Source: UBA1413 sp964461455
GTDB taxonomy: Bacteria; Bacteroidota; Bacteroidia; Bacteroidales; Prolixibacteraceae
Length of the DNA stretch: 23,336 nucleotides
Assembly: GCA_964461455.1 (NCBI GenBank)
Contig: CAYWUJ010000037.1
Location: forward strand, 1 to 23,336
Direction: 5' to 3'
Shown here: one piece after another, positions 14,323 through 21,620 of the stretch
How positions within the stretch are numbered: the stretch's first letter is position 1
Layout: each line of letters opens with the position of its first letter
Made by a program: the position numbers and the translations under genes
Notes under the pieces: model-generated
Databases searched by the model: none
What the model was told of the DNA's origin: nothing
Seen by the model: only the letters and a program-made list of their open reading frames with translations

Positions 14323-16740
14323 ATGAGAAGATTCAGGATTGAGTTGCAGGTCGCCCTGTTTGTGCTGATTATCGCGACAGCCGTTATTACTGCGGGGATT
14401 CTGGCCTACAAAAGCATGTCACAGATTGTCACTTCCATTCATCAGGAAGCCAAACCCGACAACAGGCTTTTCATCATGAAGGACCTCAACAACGACCTCT
14501 CCTCCCTGGAGAATACCGTGAGGCTGTATGTCCTGTCAGACGAAGAAGAGGAGCTCTATTTGCTGGACACCCTTCTGGTTCAGATCACCCAAAAACTGGA
14601 ACTGATCAGGACTTTGCCCTTTGTTGGGAGTGATGATATCGCCCTGACCGATTCCATTGGAACTTTAGCCCTGGAAAAACAGGAGCTGTGGCAGGAGATC
14701 CTCTCCCTTCATCTGACCTGCAAGGAATCGGGGCCCACTTTTAGCGACATATATTCTAAGCTGGAACAGCAGGATATGGACACGTTAACCACTGTACGCA
14801 AAAAAAAGGGATTTATCAGGAGAGTCTTTTCCCGAAAAAAGACCACCACGGATACCGCCTACGTGGCCCGTTCACTCGACCGGAACGAAATTAAGGAAGA
14901 GGTTCAGAGCCTGGAAAATGAAATAGAGAAAAAAGGGGATAGTGAGCGAAACATTATGGCCCTGGAATCTCAAATGATAGAAAAGAACATTCTGATAACG
15001 GCCAGGCTGAACGACCTGATAGCCAAAGCCGATAAAAGAAAAGCCGACGAGTTGACGGCGAAAAGCCTCGAGGTGGACCGGCTGGCAAGAATGACGTACA
15101 AACAGCTGGCCGCCTGGTCGGCCACTGCGGTACTCCTGTTGCTGGCCGCATTGTTTGTGCTCTTCAATTATCTGAGGAAATCGAGGGCCTACCAGAAGGC
15201 GTTGCGCGATGCCCGGGAAAAAGCAGAGAACCTGGCCCATGCCAAGGAGCAATTTGCAGCCAATGTAAGTCATGAATTACGAACCCCGGTCAATGCCATT
15301 GCCGGCCTGACCGAACTGGCCCTTCAAAGGAAAATGGACGATGAAACCAAAGAGTTGGTCACCATCATTTCCAAATCTTCACAACACCTGAAGAACATCA
15401 TCAATGACACCCTTGATTTTTCCAAAATAGAGGCTAAAAAGATCGTTCTGGAGTCGGTTGACTTTTCACCCGGGGAAATCTGCAATGAAGTACTCTCCAT
15501 CGAAAACTATGAAGCCAGAAAAAAGGGCATAGGCCTTCACTTCCACCAGGAAGGGGTGATCCCCGAAGCACTCCTGGGAGATCCGGTAAGGTTGAAGCAG
15601 ATCCTGCTGAACCTGGTTGGGAATGCCGTGAAATTCACTGACGAAGGATCGGTAAGCCTGCATCTCAGTGCCCGTGAGGCTGGCAGGAACAAGGTGAGGC
15701 TGGGTGTGGTGGTCGAAGATACCGGGATCGGCATGTCAGAAAAAGATCTCAAGGCTGTTTTTGAAGAGTTCGTTCAGGCGAAAAATGGTTCCGGCAAAAA
15801 GCAACCCGGAACCGGGCTGGGGCTTACCATTGTCAAAAAACTGGTGGAACTGCAGGGCGGGAAGATAAATATCAAGAGTGAACCGGGAAAGGGAACCCGC
15901 GTTATTTTCGACATTCCCTACAGAACAGGCGATCCGCAATACATCAGAAGAGACGAACCCGATGCGGCGCTGATCCCCGCCGCGTTGCAGCAACTCTCCA
16001 TCCTGGTGGCCGACGACGACGAATACAACACATTCCTTCTCAGAAACATTTTCAGGAAATGGGGGATCTCATTCGCCGAAGCCAAAAACGGCAGGGAAGC
16101 CTTGGAGGCTGCGGCGAATCATTTTTTTGATGTTATCCTGATGGACATCCATATGCCTGAAATGAATGGTCCCGAGGCAGCAAAAATCATAAAATCACAA
16201 TTTCCGCAGGTTAGAATCATCGCCGTCACCGCGACCAACGACCCCGGCGACCGGGAGGAGTGCCTGCATGCGGGAATGAGCCAGATGCTCATCAAACCCT
16301 TTTCTGCAAAAGAACTTCTTGACAGCCTGCTTCTGGGCGTCACGGCAGAACAGGCCATCTCGCCGGAGCAGGCTGAAAAAGAAGTCCTGCAACCGCCCGC
16401 CAACATCAGGGAGCTGGAATATCTGACCAACGGGGACCACCAATTTCTCAGGGAGATGATTTTGCTTTTCATCTCTTCGACAAGCAAGGCTATGGATGAA
16501 ATTCAGAATGCCATCAATAACGGGGAGATGAACGGCGTTTTCGAAAATGCCCATAAGATAGCAGCATCCTGTAAACAGATCCAGGCCCAAAAACTCTATG
16601 CTTTGGTCAAACAACTGGAAGAAGAATCGCGCAAGGGAGAGCAAATGGAAACGGTAATCCCCCTTTTCCGGGCGGTGCATTCTGAAATGGCAGAAGTCCA
16701 TGCATACCTTAAAAAAACCATGGAGGAAACACAACCTTAA
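14323..16740 (+). CDS. Hybrid sensor histidine kinase with receiver and HPt domains
   Basis: The frame is open further upstream, but ATG 14323 is the right start: it puts MRRFRIELQ directly before TM1 (about residues 7-28), and the extra upstream codons run through the SGNH remnant and regulatory dyads. The protein then has 805 residues. TM1 and TM2 (about 262-284) bracket a helical extracytoplasmic sensor of about 230 residues. HisKA follows with VSHELRTPV (phospho-His 317), then HATPase_c (N-box NLVGNAVKF, DTGIGM at 466-471, GTGLGL at 496-501), a receiver domain (VADDDEYN, phospho-Asp 608 in LMDIHMPEMNG, Lys in LIKPFS) and an HPt domain (NAHKIAASC, His 744). This is a full phosphorelay, probably ending on the NtrC-type regulator 18 nt downstream. 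The basic stretch at residues 159-173 (nine Lys/Arg of 15) is odd for an extracytoplasmic domain. The signal sensed is unknown. Confidence 0.92.
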   Translation: MRRFRIELQVALFVLIIATAVITAGILAYKSMSQIVTSIHQEAKPDNRLFIMKDLNNDLSSLENTVRLYVLSDEEEELYLLDTLLVQITQKLELIRTLPFVGSDDIALTDSIGTLALEKQELWQEILSLHLTCKESGPTFSDIYSKLEQQDMDTLTTVRKKKGFIRRVFSRKKTTTDTAYVARSLDRNEIKEEVQSLENEIEKKGDSERNIMALESQMIEKNILITARLNDLIAKADKRKADELTAKSLEVDRLARMTYKQLAAWSATAVLLLLAALFVLFNYLRKSRAYQKALRDAREKAENLAHAKEQFAANVSHELRTPVNAIAGLTELALQRKMDDETKELVTIISKSSQHLKNIINDTLDFSKIEAKKIVLESVDFSPGEICNEVLSIENYEARKKGIGLHFHQEGVIPEALLGDPVRLKQILLNLVGNAVKFTDEGSVSLHLSAREAGRNKVRLGVVVEDTGIGMSEKDLKAVFEEFVQAKNGSGKKQPGTGLGLTIVKKLVELQGGKINIKSEPGKGTRVIFDIPYRTGDPQYIRRDEPDAALIPAALQQLSILVADDDEYNTFLLRNIFRKWGISFAEAKNGREALEAAANHFFDVILMDIHMPEMNGPEAAKIIKSQFPQVRIIAVTATNDPGDREECLHAGMSQMLIKPFSAKELLDSLLLGVTAEQAISPEQAEKEVLQPPANIRELEYLTNGDHQFLREMILLFISSTSKAMDEIQNAINNGEMNGVFENAHKIAASCKQIQAQKLYALVKQLEEESRKGEQMETVIPLFRAVHSEMAEVHAYLKKTMEETQP

Positions 16741-16758
16741 CCAAAACCCCTTATAAAG

Positions 16759-18105
16759 ATGGAGACAAGAGCATTCAAAATATTTGTTGTGGAGGATAAC
16801 GACTGGTATAACCGGTTGCTGGTGTATCATCTGTCGCTGAATCCCGACTATGAGATAGAATCTTACACAAATGGCAGGGACTGCCTTGAAAACCTGCACA
16901 AAAATCCCGATGTCATCACCCTGGATTATCGTCTTCCCGACATGCTGGGACTGGAGGTTCTGAAAAGGATAAAGTCGGAGAACGAAGAGATCCAGGTCGT
17001 GGCCATTTCAGAACAGGATGATATTGAGGTAGTGGTTGATCTGCTGAGATACGGTGCCTACGACTATATCGTCAAATCAAAGGACATCAGGGACCGTTTG
17101 TTGAATACCATTCAAAACATCAGGCAGGGCGTTCATCTGAAACGTGAAATCGTGTCGTTGAGAAATGAAGTACAGAAGAAATACAGTTACCAGAATACCA
17201 TCATCGGCAGTAGTCAGGCCACCAAAAGGATCTATGGATTCATTGAAAACGCCATACGTACCAACATTACCGTAACGCTCACCGGGGAAACCGGCACCGG
17301 CAAGGAGGTGGTGGCAAAGGCCATTCACTACAACTCGAAAAGGGCGGCAAAACCTTTTGTGGCCGTGAATATGGCGGCGATTCCGGGGGAACTGACGGAA
17401 AGTGAACTTTTCGGCCATGAGAAGGGGGCCTTCACGGGGGCCAATTTCCGCAGGATCGGGAAATTCGAGGAAGCCGCAGGGGGAACCCTTTTCCTGGATG
17501 AGATCGCTGAAATGGATATCACCCTCCAGGCTAAGCTGTTACGGGCATTGCAGGAAAAAGAGATTGTCAGGGTGGGCAGCAACAAACCGGTAAAAACCGA
17601 CTGCCGCATCATTGCGGCAACCAACATTAACCTGCAGGAGGCCGTCCTGGGCGGGCGATTCAGGCAAGATCTCTACTACCGCCTATACGGGTTGCAGATC
17701 GAACTTCCGCCCCTGAGGGAAAGAGGAAACGATATTATCCTTTTGTCGCGGCATTTCATTCAAGAATTCTGCACTGAAAACAACCTCCCTGAAAAATCAC
17801 TGACCAAGGCAGCCGCCGACAAACTTCTTACCTACGCCTTCCCCGGAAATGTCAGGGAATTGAAATCGGTCATCGAACTGGCCGTTGCGCTTTCCATAGA
17901 TGATGCCATCACGGGAGAGAATATCGTTCTGAGCAACGAAGTCCTGATGAATGAACGCCCCGATAAGGAAATGACCCTGCGCGAATATGATATTCATATC
18001 GTAAAAGGGTACCTTGAGAAGTACAAAAACGACATCAAACTGGTGGCACAAAAGCTCGACATAGGGGTGGCCACGATTTACAGGATGCTCAAGGAACGGA
18101 AATAA
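16759..18105 (+). CDS. Sigma-54-dependent response regulator (NtrC/AtoC family)
   Basis: A 448-residue protein with three parts. The N-terminal receiver has phospho-Asp 56 in ITLDYRLPDM and Lys in YIVKSKD. A sigma-54 activator AAA+ domain follows, with Walker A GETGTGKE (176-183), the ESELFGHEKGAFTGA stretch whose GAFTGA loop (223-228) contacts sigma-54, Walker B TLFLDEIAEMD, and the RQDLYYRL and LPPLRERGNDI motifs. A Fis-type helix-turn-helix ends the protein (LVAQKLDIGVATIYRMLKER). All activation motifs are intact, so it should open RpoN promoters when phosphorylated. It is co-transcribed with the hybrid kinase. A sigma-54 promoter with upstream dyads lies within 150 nt of its stop codon and is its most likely target. 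Confidence 0.95.
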   Translation: METRAFKIFVVEDNDWYNRLLVYHLSLNPDYEIESYTNGRDCLENLHKNPDVITLDYRLPDMLGLEVLKRIKSENEEIQVVAISEQDDIEVVVDLLRYGAYDYIVKSKDIRDRLLNTIQNIRQGVHLKREIVSLRNEVQKKYSYQNTIIGSSQATKRIYGFIENAIRTNITVTLTGETGTGKEVVAKAIHYNSKRAAKPFVAVNMAAIPGELTESELFGHEKGAFTGANFRRIGKFEEAAGGTLFLDEIAEMDITLQAKLLRALQEKEIVRVGSNKPVKTDCRIIAATNINLQEAVLGGRFRQDLYYRLYGLQIELPPLRERGNDIILLSRHFIQEFCTENNLPEKSLTKAAADKLLTYAFPGNVRELKSVIELAVALSIDDAITGENIVLSNEVLMNERPDKEMTLREYDIHIVKGYLEKYKNDIKLVAQKLDIGVATIYRMLKERK

Positions 18106-18142
18106 CCCGGCTACCCTCCCGACCTGTAGGGTGATCCCGGAA

Positions 18143-18180
18143 AGCTATCAATTTGATAAATCCCTGTCATAATGATAGCT
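18143..18180 (+). promoter_or_regulatory. Candidate enhancer: tandem dyads for the sigma-54 activator
   Basis: Two 13-bp dyads lie 19 bp apart centre to centre: TATCAATTTGATA (18146-18158, perfect) and TGTCATAATGATA (18165-18177, one mismatched pair). The outer arms make an exact 8-bp inverted repeat, AGCTATCA (18143-18150) and TGATAGCT (18173-18180). The dyads are centred about 119 and 100 bp upstream of the predicted sigma-54 start, the usual range for NtrC-type enhancer sites. The first dyad recurs exactly (inverted) upstream of the kinase gene. Confidence 0.65.
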
Positions 18181-18244
18181 CAATTCCATTGTGCTCAATC
18201 TCTATCTCATTGGCTGACTGCGCTATATCCCCTCATCTCCCCGT

Positions 18245-18260
18245 TGGCTTGATGTTTGCA
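18245..18260 (+). promoter_or_regulatory. Sigma-54 (RpoN) -24/-12 promoter
   Basis: TGGCTTGATGTTTGCA matches the consensus TGGCACGnnnnTTGCA at all fixed positions except two (TT for AC). The invariant GG (18246-18247) and GC (18258-18259) have the required spacing. Transcription would start near 18271 and run rightwards. It lies 140 nt downstream of the sigma-54 activator gene. Confidence 0.7.
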
Positions 18261-18270
18261 TTCTTCCGTT

Positions 18271-18381
18271 AAAGAGATGATCAAAGATATTTACACAACT
18301 CTAACAAAAGGTTCCCTGCCAGTAAGTACTGAGATTCAGTTTAACAGAGTCCCTAAGAATCCGGGCTTACTGGCATTTTTT
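18271..18381 (+). ncRNA. Predicted sigma-54-dependent small RNA, about 110 nt
   Basis: Bounded by the predicted start 12 nt after the -12 element and by the hairpin-T6 terminator at 18317-18381. The 5' 45 nt are AT-rich and look unstructured (a possible pairing region). The 3' part folds into a closing 10-bp stem that encloses a small ACTGA-GAT-TCAGT hairpin (18328-18340) and possibly a second CCC/GGG one. I know no Rfam family that it matches. It could be a free small RNA or the attenuated leader of copA, 350 nt downstream. The prediction comes from sequence signals only. Confidence 0.5.
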
Positions 18382-18405
18382 GAAACAGGTGTTAAAATCA
18401 TATAA
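18277..18405 (+). CDS. Possible 42-codon small ORF overlapping the predicted RNA
   Basis: ATG 18277 opens a 42-residue frame (MIKDIYTTLTKGSLPVSTEI at its start, ending TGVKII) to TAA 18403-18405. AAAGAG directly precedes the ATG but is too close to act as a normal ribosome site. The ORF runs through the terminator hairpin, and an opening of this length is not rare by chance. No domain, signal or membrane segment is seen. I think a non-coding RNA is the better reading, but a leader peptide is possible. Confidence 0.2.
   Translation: MIKDIYTTLTKGSLPVSTEIQFNRVPKNPGLLAFFETGVKII
18317..18381 (+). terminator. Hairpin terminator with perfect 10-bp stem and T6
   Basis: TGCCAGTAAG (18317-18326) and CTTACTGGCA (18366-18375) pair perfectly and are followed at once by TTTTTT (18376-18381). 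The 39-nt apical part contains a nested 5-bp hairpin. The long loop is unusual for a simple terminator, so the element may be a structured RNA end or an attenuator. Confidence 0.65.
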
Positions 18406-18447
18406 ATTCCTCCTGGGATTTACCCTTAACCGAAAAAGTGAAAGTTT

Positions 18448-18478
18448 AAAAGGGGTTTCAGAAATGAGGCCTCTTTTT
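18448..18478 (+). terminator. Weak secondary hairpin with T-tract
   Basis: AAAAGGGG (18448-18455) pairs with CCTCTTTT (18470-18477) with one mismatch, and the T-tract is part of the arm. It could be a back-up terminator before copA, or chance. Confidence 0.3.
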
Positions 18479-18693
18479 AGTTGTTCTGTTTTCCCCGGGA
18501 TCCTGAAAAAAGGTGGTTTTTGCCCTTGCTCCCGATAGCAGGGCGGCCATGTCCAGGCGCAATCCCTTTTTTATTCCGGTGCAATGAGCTATCTTGCAGG
18601 AAGGAATTTCCAGGGCTGACCGGTATAATGACCTGTAAAATGGACTTACGGATGTGAAAGATCAGACAATAATTGACTATATGACTGTACAAC

Positions 18694-18707
18694 AGGGCAT
18701 TAGCCCT
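18694..18707 (+). promoter_or_regulatory. Small dyad 25 nt upstream of copA
   Basis: AGGGC-ATTA-GCCCT is a perfect 5-bp inverted repeat with a 4-nt loop, just ahead of the copA start. It may be a repressor site or a hairpin in the leader. It does not match the TACAnnTGTA CopY box, and no TAnnTTTG promoter box is seen nearby. Confidence 0.3.
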
Positions 18708-18731
18708 CATATTAGAATATAAAGAACGGGT

Positions 18732-21143
18732 ATGGCAAGGGGAGAGCTTGAAATCACAATTCCGCTCGAAGGGGTTGACAACGAACACAATGCCCTGATC
18801 GTGACCCACGCACTGGCGCGTATCAGGGGCATTGACTCGTGCCGGGTGGAGGTCAACAATAAGCGGGCATTGCTCATCACTCAAAATATGGCGGCCATTT
18901 CAGAAGCGGTCAAAGTCATCAGGGCCCTGGGATACGAAGTGCCCACGGTGATAAAAAGCTTTGATGTGCTGGAAATGAGCTGTGCCGCCTGTGCGGTAAG
19001 TGTGGAAACCATGCTGACATCCGTGCCTGGTGTGGTAAAAGCCGGCATCAATTACGCCACGGCATCGGCCACGGTGGAATTCATTCCGGAAGTGGTCAGG
19101 GCCGAAGCACTGAAAAAAGCCGTTCAAAGCATAGGCTACGACCTGCTTATCGAAGATAATCAGGCCTCGGGGGAAACCGCAGAATCCTTCCGCCAGAAAA
19201 AATATCACCAGTTGAAGCGCCGGACCTTCCTGGCCCTGGCATTTTCCCTTCCGTTACTGGTCATCGGAATGTTTTTCATGGATATGCCCTATGCCAACTG
19301 GATCATGTGGGCGCTGAGCACGCCGGTACTGGTATGGCTGGGCCGTGGCTTTTTCATCAACGCCTGGAAACAGTTGCGTCACCGGTCGGCCGGAATGGAT
19401 ACCCTGGTCGCCCTGAGTACGGGCGTCGCCTATACTTTCAGCGTTTTCAACACCCTCTTTCCGCAGTTCTGGCACCAAAGGGGATTGCATGCCCATGTAT
19501 ATTTCGAGGCGGCGGCGGTAATCATCGCTTTCATCCTGCTGGGCAGGTTTCTGGAAGAAAAAGCCAAAGCCGGGACCTCATCTGCCATCAAAAAGCTGAT
19601 GGGGTTGCAACCCTCCACGGTTACGGTGGTCAACCCCGATGGAAGTTTCGATGAGACAGCCATTGAAAATGTGGAACCCGGAAATATCATCGTGGTGAAA
19701 CCGGGCGGGAAAATTGCCGTGGATGGAACGGTGACTGAAGGAAACTCGTGGGTGGATGAGAGCATGCTGAGCGGAGAACCGTTGCCCGTGCTGAAAAAAG
19801 AAAACGACAGGGTTTTTTCCGGAACCATCAATCAAAAGGGGAGTTTCCGCTTTAAGGCCGAACAGGTGGGAGGAGATACCATGCTGTCCCATATCATTAG
19901 AATGGTGCAGGATGCCCAGGGGAGTAAAGCCCCCGTGCAGAAACTGGTGGATAAGATCGCCGGCATTTTTGTGCCTGTGGTCATCATGATCGCCCTGGCT
20001 GCCTTCGTTATATGGAACCTGTTGGGCGGTGAAGAGGCCTTCACCCAGGGCCTGCTGGCGTTGATCACGGTTTTGGTCATTGCGTGCCCATGTGCCCTGG
20101 GACTGGCCACCCCTACGGCCATCATGGTGGGAGTAGGCAAAGCAGCCGAAAAGGGAATTCTGATCAAGGATGCCGAAAGCCTGGAGATATCGCGGAAGGT
20201 GAATGTCGTGGTCCTCGATAAAACAGGAACGGTCACCGAAGGTAAACCTAAAGTGACCAATGAATTCTGGACAGACGAAGCGCCGCAACTGAAACATATC
20301 CTATTCAGTATTGAAAAACTGTCGGAACACCCATTGGCTGAGGCAGTGGTGAACCACTTGCAGGGTCATAGCAACTTGAAAATTGCTGACTTTGAAAGCA
20401 TTACCGGCATGGGAGCCCGGGCGGTGGTGGATGGTGAAACCTATACCATCGGAAACAAAAGATTGATCCGGGAAAACAATATAAGTTTTGACGGGGAGGT
20501 GTCGGAGAAGGTAAGACAATGGGCCCTCGAAGCTAAAACAGTGATCTGGTTTGCCCGTCGGGGAAAAACGGTAGCAGTTCTGGCGGTTTCCGATCCTATT
20601 AAGGAGACCTCCCGGGGAGCTGTGGCGGCGTTACAAAATGCGGGGATCGAAGTGTATATGCTTACGGGAGACCAGGAAACAACAGCCGAAGCAATTGCCA
20701 CGCAGGCAGGTATCAGCCATTTCAGGGCCGGGGTGTTGCCCGCAGAAAAGGAGAATTTCGTGAAAGAGCTGCAGAAGCAGGGAAAAATCGTGGCCATGGT
20801 GGGCGATGGCATCAACGACAGTTCTGCTCTGGCCCGCGCCGATGTGAGTATAGCCATGGGAAAAGGGAGCGACATCGCCATGGATGTGGCCACGATGACC
20901 ATCATTTCATCAGACCTGGGAAAGATTCCGGAGGCCATAAGGCTGTCGCAGGCCACCGTGAGAACCATCAGGGAGAACCTCTTCTGGGCATTTTTCTACA
21001 ACCTCATTGCCATTCCTGTGGCTGCCGGAATACTATACCCCATCAACGGCTTTTTACTGAATCCCATGATGGCCGGTGCTGCGATGGCTTTAAGCAGTGT
21101 AAGCGTGGTGAGCAACAGCCTCCGGCTCAAATGGAAAAAATGA
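18732..21143 (+). CDS. copA: Cu(+)-exporting P1B-type ATPase
   Basis: An 803-residue inner-membrane pump that uses ATP to expel cytoplasmic Cu(I). The N-terminus has two HMA-like folds. The second has the metal-binding pair C84-C87 (MSCAACAVS). The first (residues about 4-70, ending RALGYEV) keeps the fold pattern but has GVDNEHNA where the CxxC should be. The core has the CPC ion-site motif (452-454), phosphorylated D496 in DKTGTVTEGKP, SEHPLAEAV (the P1B-specific HP), TGE-like LSGEPLP, and GDGINDSSALARADVS. The last two spans carry YN and MALSS. CPC + YN + MxxSS defines the Cu(I) subgroup P1B-1. ATG 18732 follows an A-rich leader. A small HMA protein gene follows on the same strand. Confidence 0.95.
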   Translation: MARGELEITIPLEGVDNEHNALIVTHALARIRGIDSCRVEVNNKRALLITQNMAAISEAVKVIRALGYEVPTVIKSFDVLEMSCAACAVSVETMLTSVPGVVKAGINYATASATVEFIPEVVRAEALKKAVQSIGYDLLIEDNQASGETAESFRQKKYHQLKRRTFLALAFSLPLLVIGMFFMDMPYANWIMWALSTPVLVWLGRGFFINAWKQLRHRSAGMDTLVALSTGVAYTFSVFNTLFPQFWHQRGLHAHVYFEAAAVIIAFILLGRFLEEKAKAGTSSAIKKLMGLQPSTVTVVNPDGSFDETAIENVEPGNIIVVKPGGKIAVDGTVTEGNSWVDESMLSGEPLPVLKKENDRVFSGTINQKGSFRFKAEQVGGDTMLSHIIRMVQDAQGSKAPVQKLVDKIAGIFVPVVIMIALAAFVIWNLLGGEEAFTQGLLALITVLVIACPCALGLATPTAIMVGVGKAAEKGILIKDAESLEISRKVNVVVLDKTGTVTEGKPKVTNEFWTDEAPQLKHILFSIEKLSEHPLAEAVVNHLQGHSNLKIADFESITGMGARAVVDGETYTIGNKRLIRENNISFDGEVSEKVRQWALEAKTVIWFARRGKTVAVLAVSDPIKETSRGAVAALQNAGIEVYMLTGDQETTAEAIATQAGISHFRAGVLPAEKENFVKELQKQGKIVAMVGDGINDSSALARADVSIAMGKGSDIAMDVATMTIISSDLGKIPEAIRLSQATVRTIRENLFWAFFYNLIAIPVAAGILYPINGFLLNPMMAGAAMALSSVSVVSNSLRLKWKK

Positions 21144-21182
21144 AAAAATGGGGTCATCCTGCAAAATAACCGGAATCCGTGC

Positions 21183-21204
21183 AACAACTTCCGCAGTAAG
21201 GTTG
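21183..21204 (+). repeat. Short inverted repeat between copA and the HMA gene
   Basis: AACAAC and GTTGTT arms, extendable by two pairs with one bulged G, flank a short loop in the 113-nt gap. There is no T-tract. It might be a processing hairpin between the two genes. Confidence 0.25.
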
Positions 21205-21256
21205 TTATAGTTTAGTAAGCTTTCACAGGATAGAGAGTGTTCATTTAAAACCATTC

Positions 21257-21484
21257 ATGATGAGTGCCGACAACAAAACCCTACGGTTCAAGACCAATAT
21301 CAAATGTGGCGGCTGCGTGGCCACGGTATCGCCCTTTCTGAATGCTGCCCGGGGAATCAGTCACTGGGAGGTTGACACGGCCGGAATGAACAAAACCCTA
21401 ACGGTTCATTCCTCAGGAATCACCGAAGAAGAGATCATCAGAATCGTGCAGGAGGCAGGATACAAAATTGAGGCGCTCCCATAG
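21257..21484 (+). CDS. Small heavy-metal-associated (HMA) protein, CopZ-like copper chaperone
   Basis: A 75-residue single HMA domain with the metal-binding pair C17-x-x-C20 in IKCGGCVATV, followed by the usual beta-alpha-beta pattern and the ending VQEAGYKIEALP. Such proteins bind one Cu(I) and pass it to the P-type ATPase. It follows copA by 113 nt on the same strand, which supports the copper role. The CGGC site and the lack of the GMTC Met distinguish it from classic CopZ, but fit the small HMA proteins common in Bacteroidota. The start could be either of two consecutive ATGs at 21257 and 21260. Confidence 0.85.
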   Translation: MMSADNKTLRFKTNIKCGGCVATVSPFLNAARGISHWEVDTAGMNKTLTVHSSGITEEEIIRIVQEAGYKIEALP

Positions 21485-21575
21485 TGGTCAGGGGTGCGAC
21501 CACCTCCTTCCCGCAGGCTGAATGAACCCTGCTTTCTGTGATGACTCACCCGCGCCAGTGGTTGGCCACTTTATT
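21484..21575 (+). terminator. Two weak hairpins between convergent HMA and PAS genes
   Basis: GTGGTC/GACCAC (21484-21489, 21498-21503) begins at the HMA stop codon and is followed by CTCCTTCCC. AGTGG-TTGG-CCACT (21557-21570) is followed by TTATT. Neither has a strong T-run. Together they probably end the copA-HMA transcript. Confidence 0.4.
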
Positions 21576-21620
21576 CAGGACAGGACCGCACGACTCTGTT
21601 CCACAGTAGTCCTCAATGAC

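Larger units (their letters stand above)
18106..18731. other. Intergenic region, 626 nt, with sigma-54 regulatory module
   Basis: There is no sizeable gene here. In order it holds: the paired dyads (18146-18177), a sigma-54 promoter (18245-18260), a hairpin-T6 terminator (18317-18381) with an overlapping 42-codon ORF, a weaker hairpin near 18448-18478, and a small dyad just ahead of copA. From 18479 to about 18690 I see no clear signal. A minus-strand ORF running from the copA gene into this region looks like chance. Confidence 0.7.

Noticed and set aside
14799..14842. Two A-AAA-AAG slippery heptamers in the kinase gene, possible -1 frameshifting
   Set aside because: Slipping at the first would give only about 28 more residues before a stop, and no clear stimulatory stem was found. 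The Lys-rich codons explain the sequence.
18514..18530. A second sigma-54-like sequence (TGG...TTGCT)
   Set aside because: The GG-to-GC distance is one base too long, and sigma-54 tolerates almost no change in this spacing.
18477..18884. 135-codon minus-strand ORF across the copA start
   Set aside because: It is antisense to the copA N-terminus in half its length and has no domain or conserved motif.
21550..21620. Open frame of 24 codons directly after the TGA of the PAS gene (possible read-through)
   Set aside because: It does not resemble a kinase or any known domain, and there is no selenocysteine-type structure that I can see. Most likely chance.
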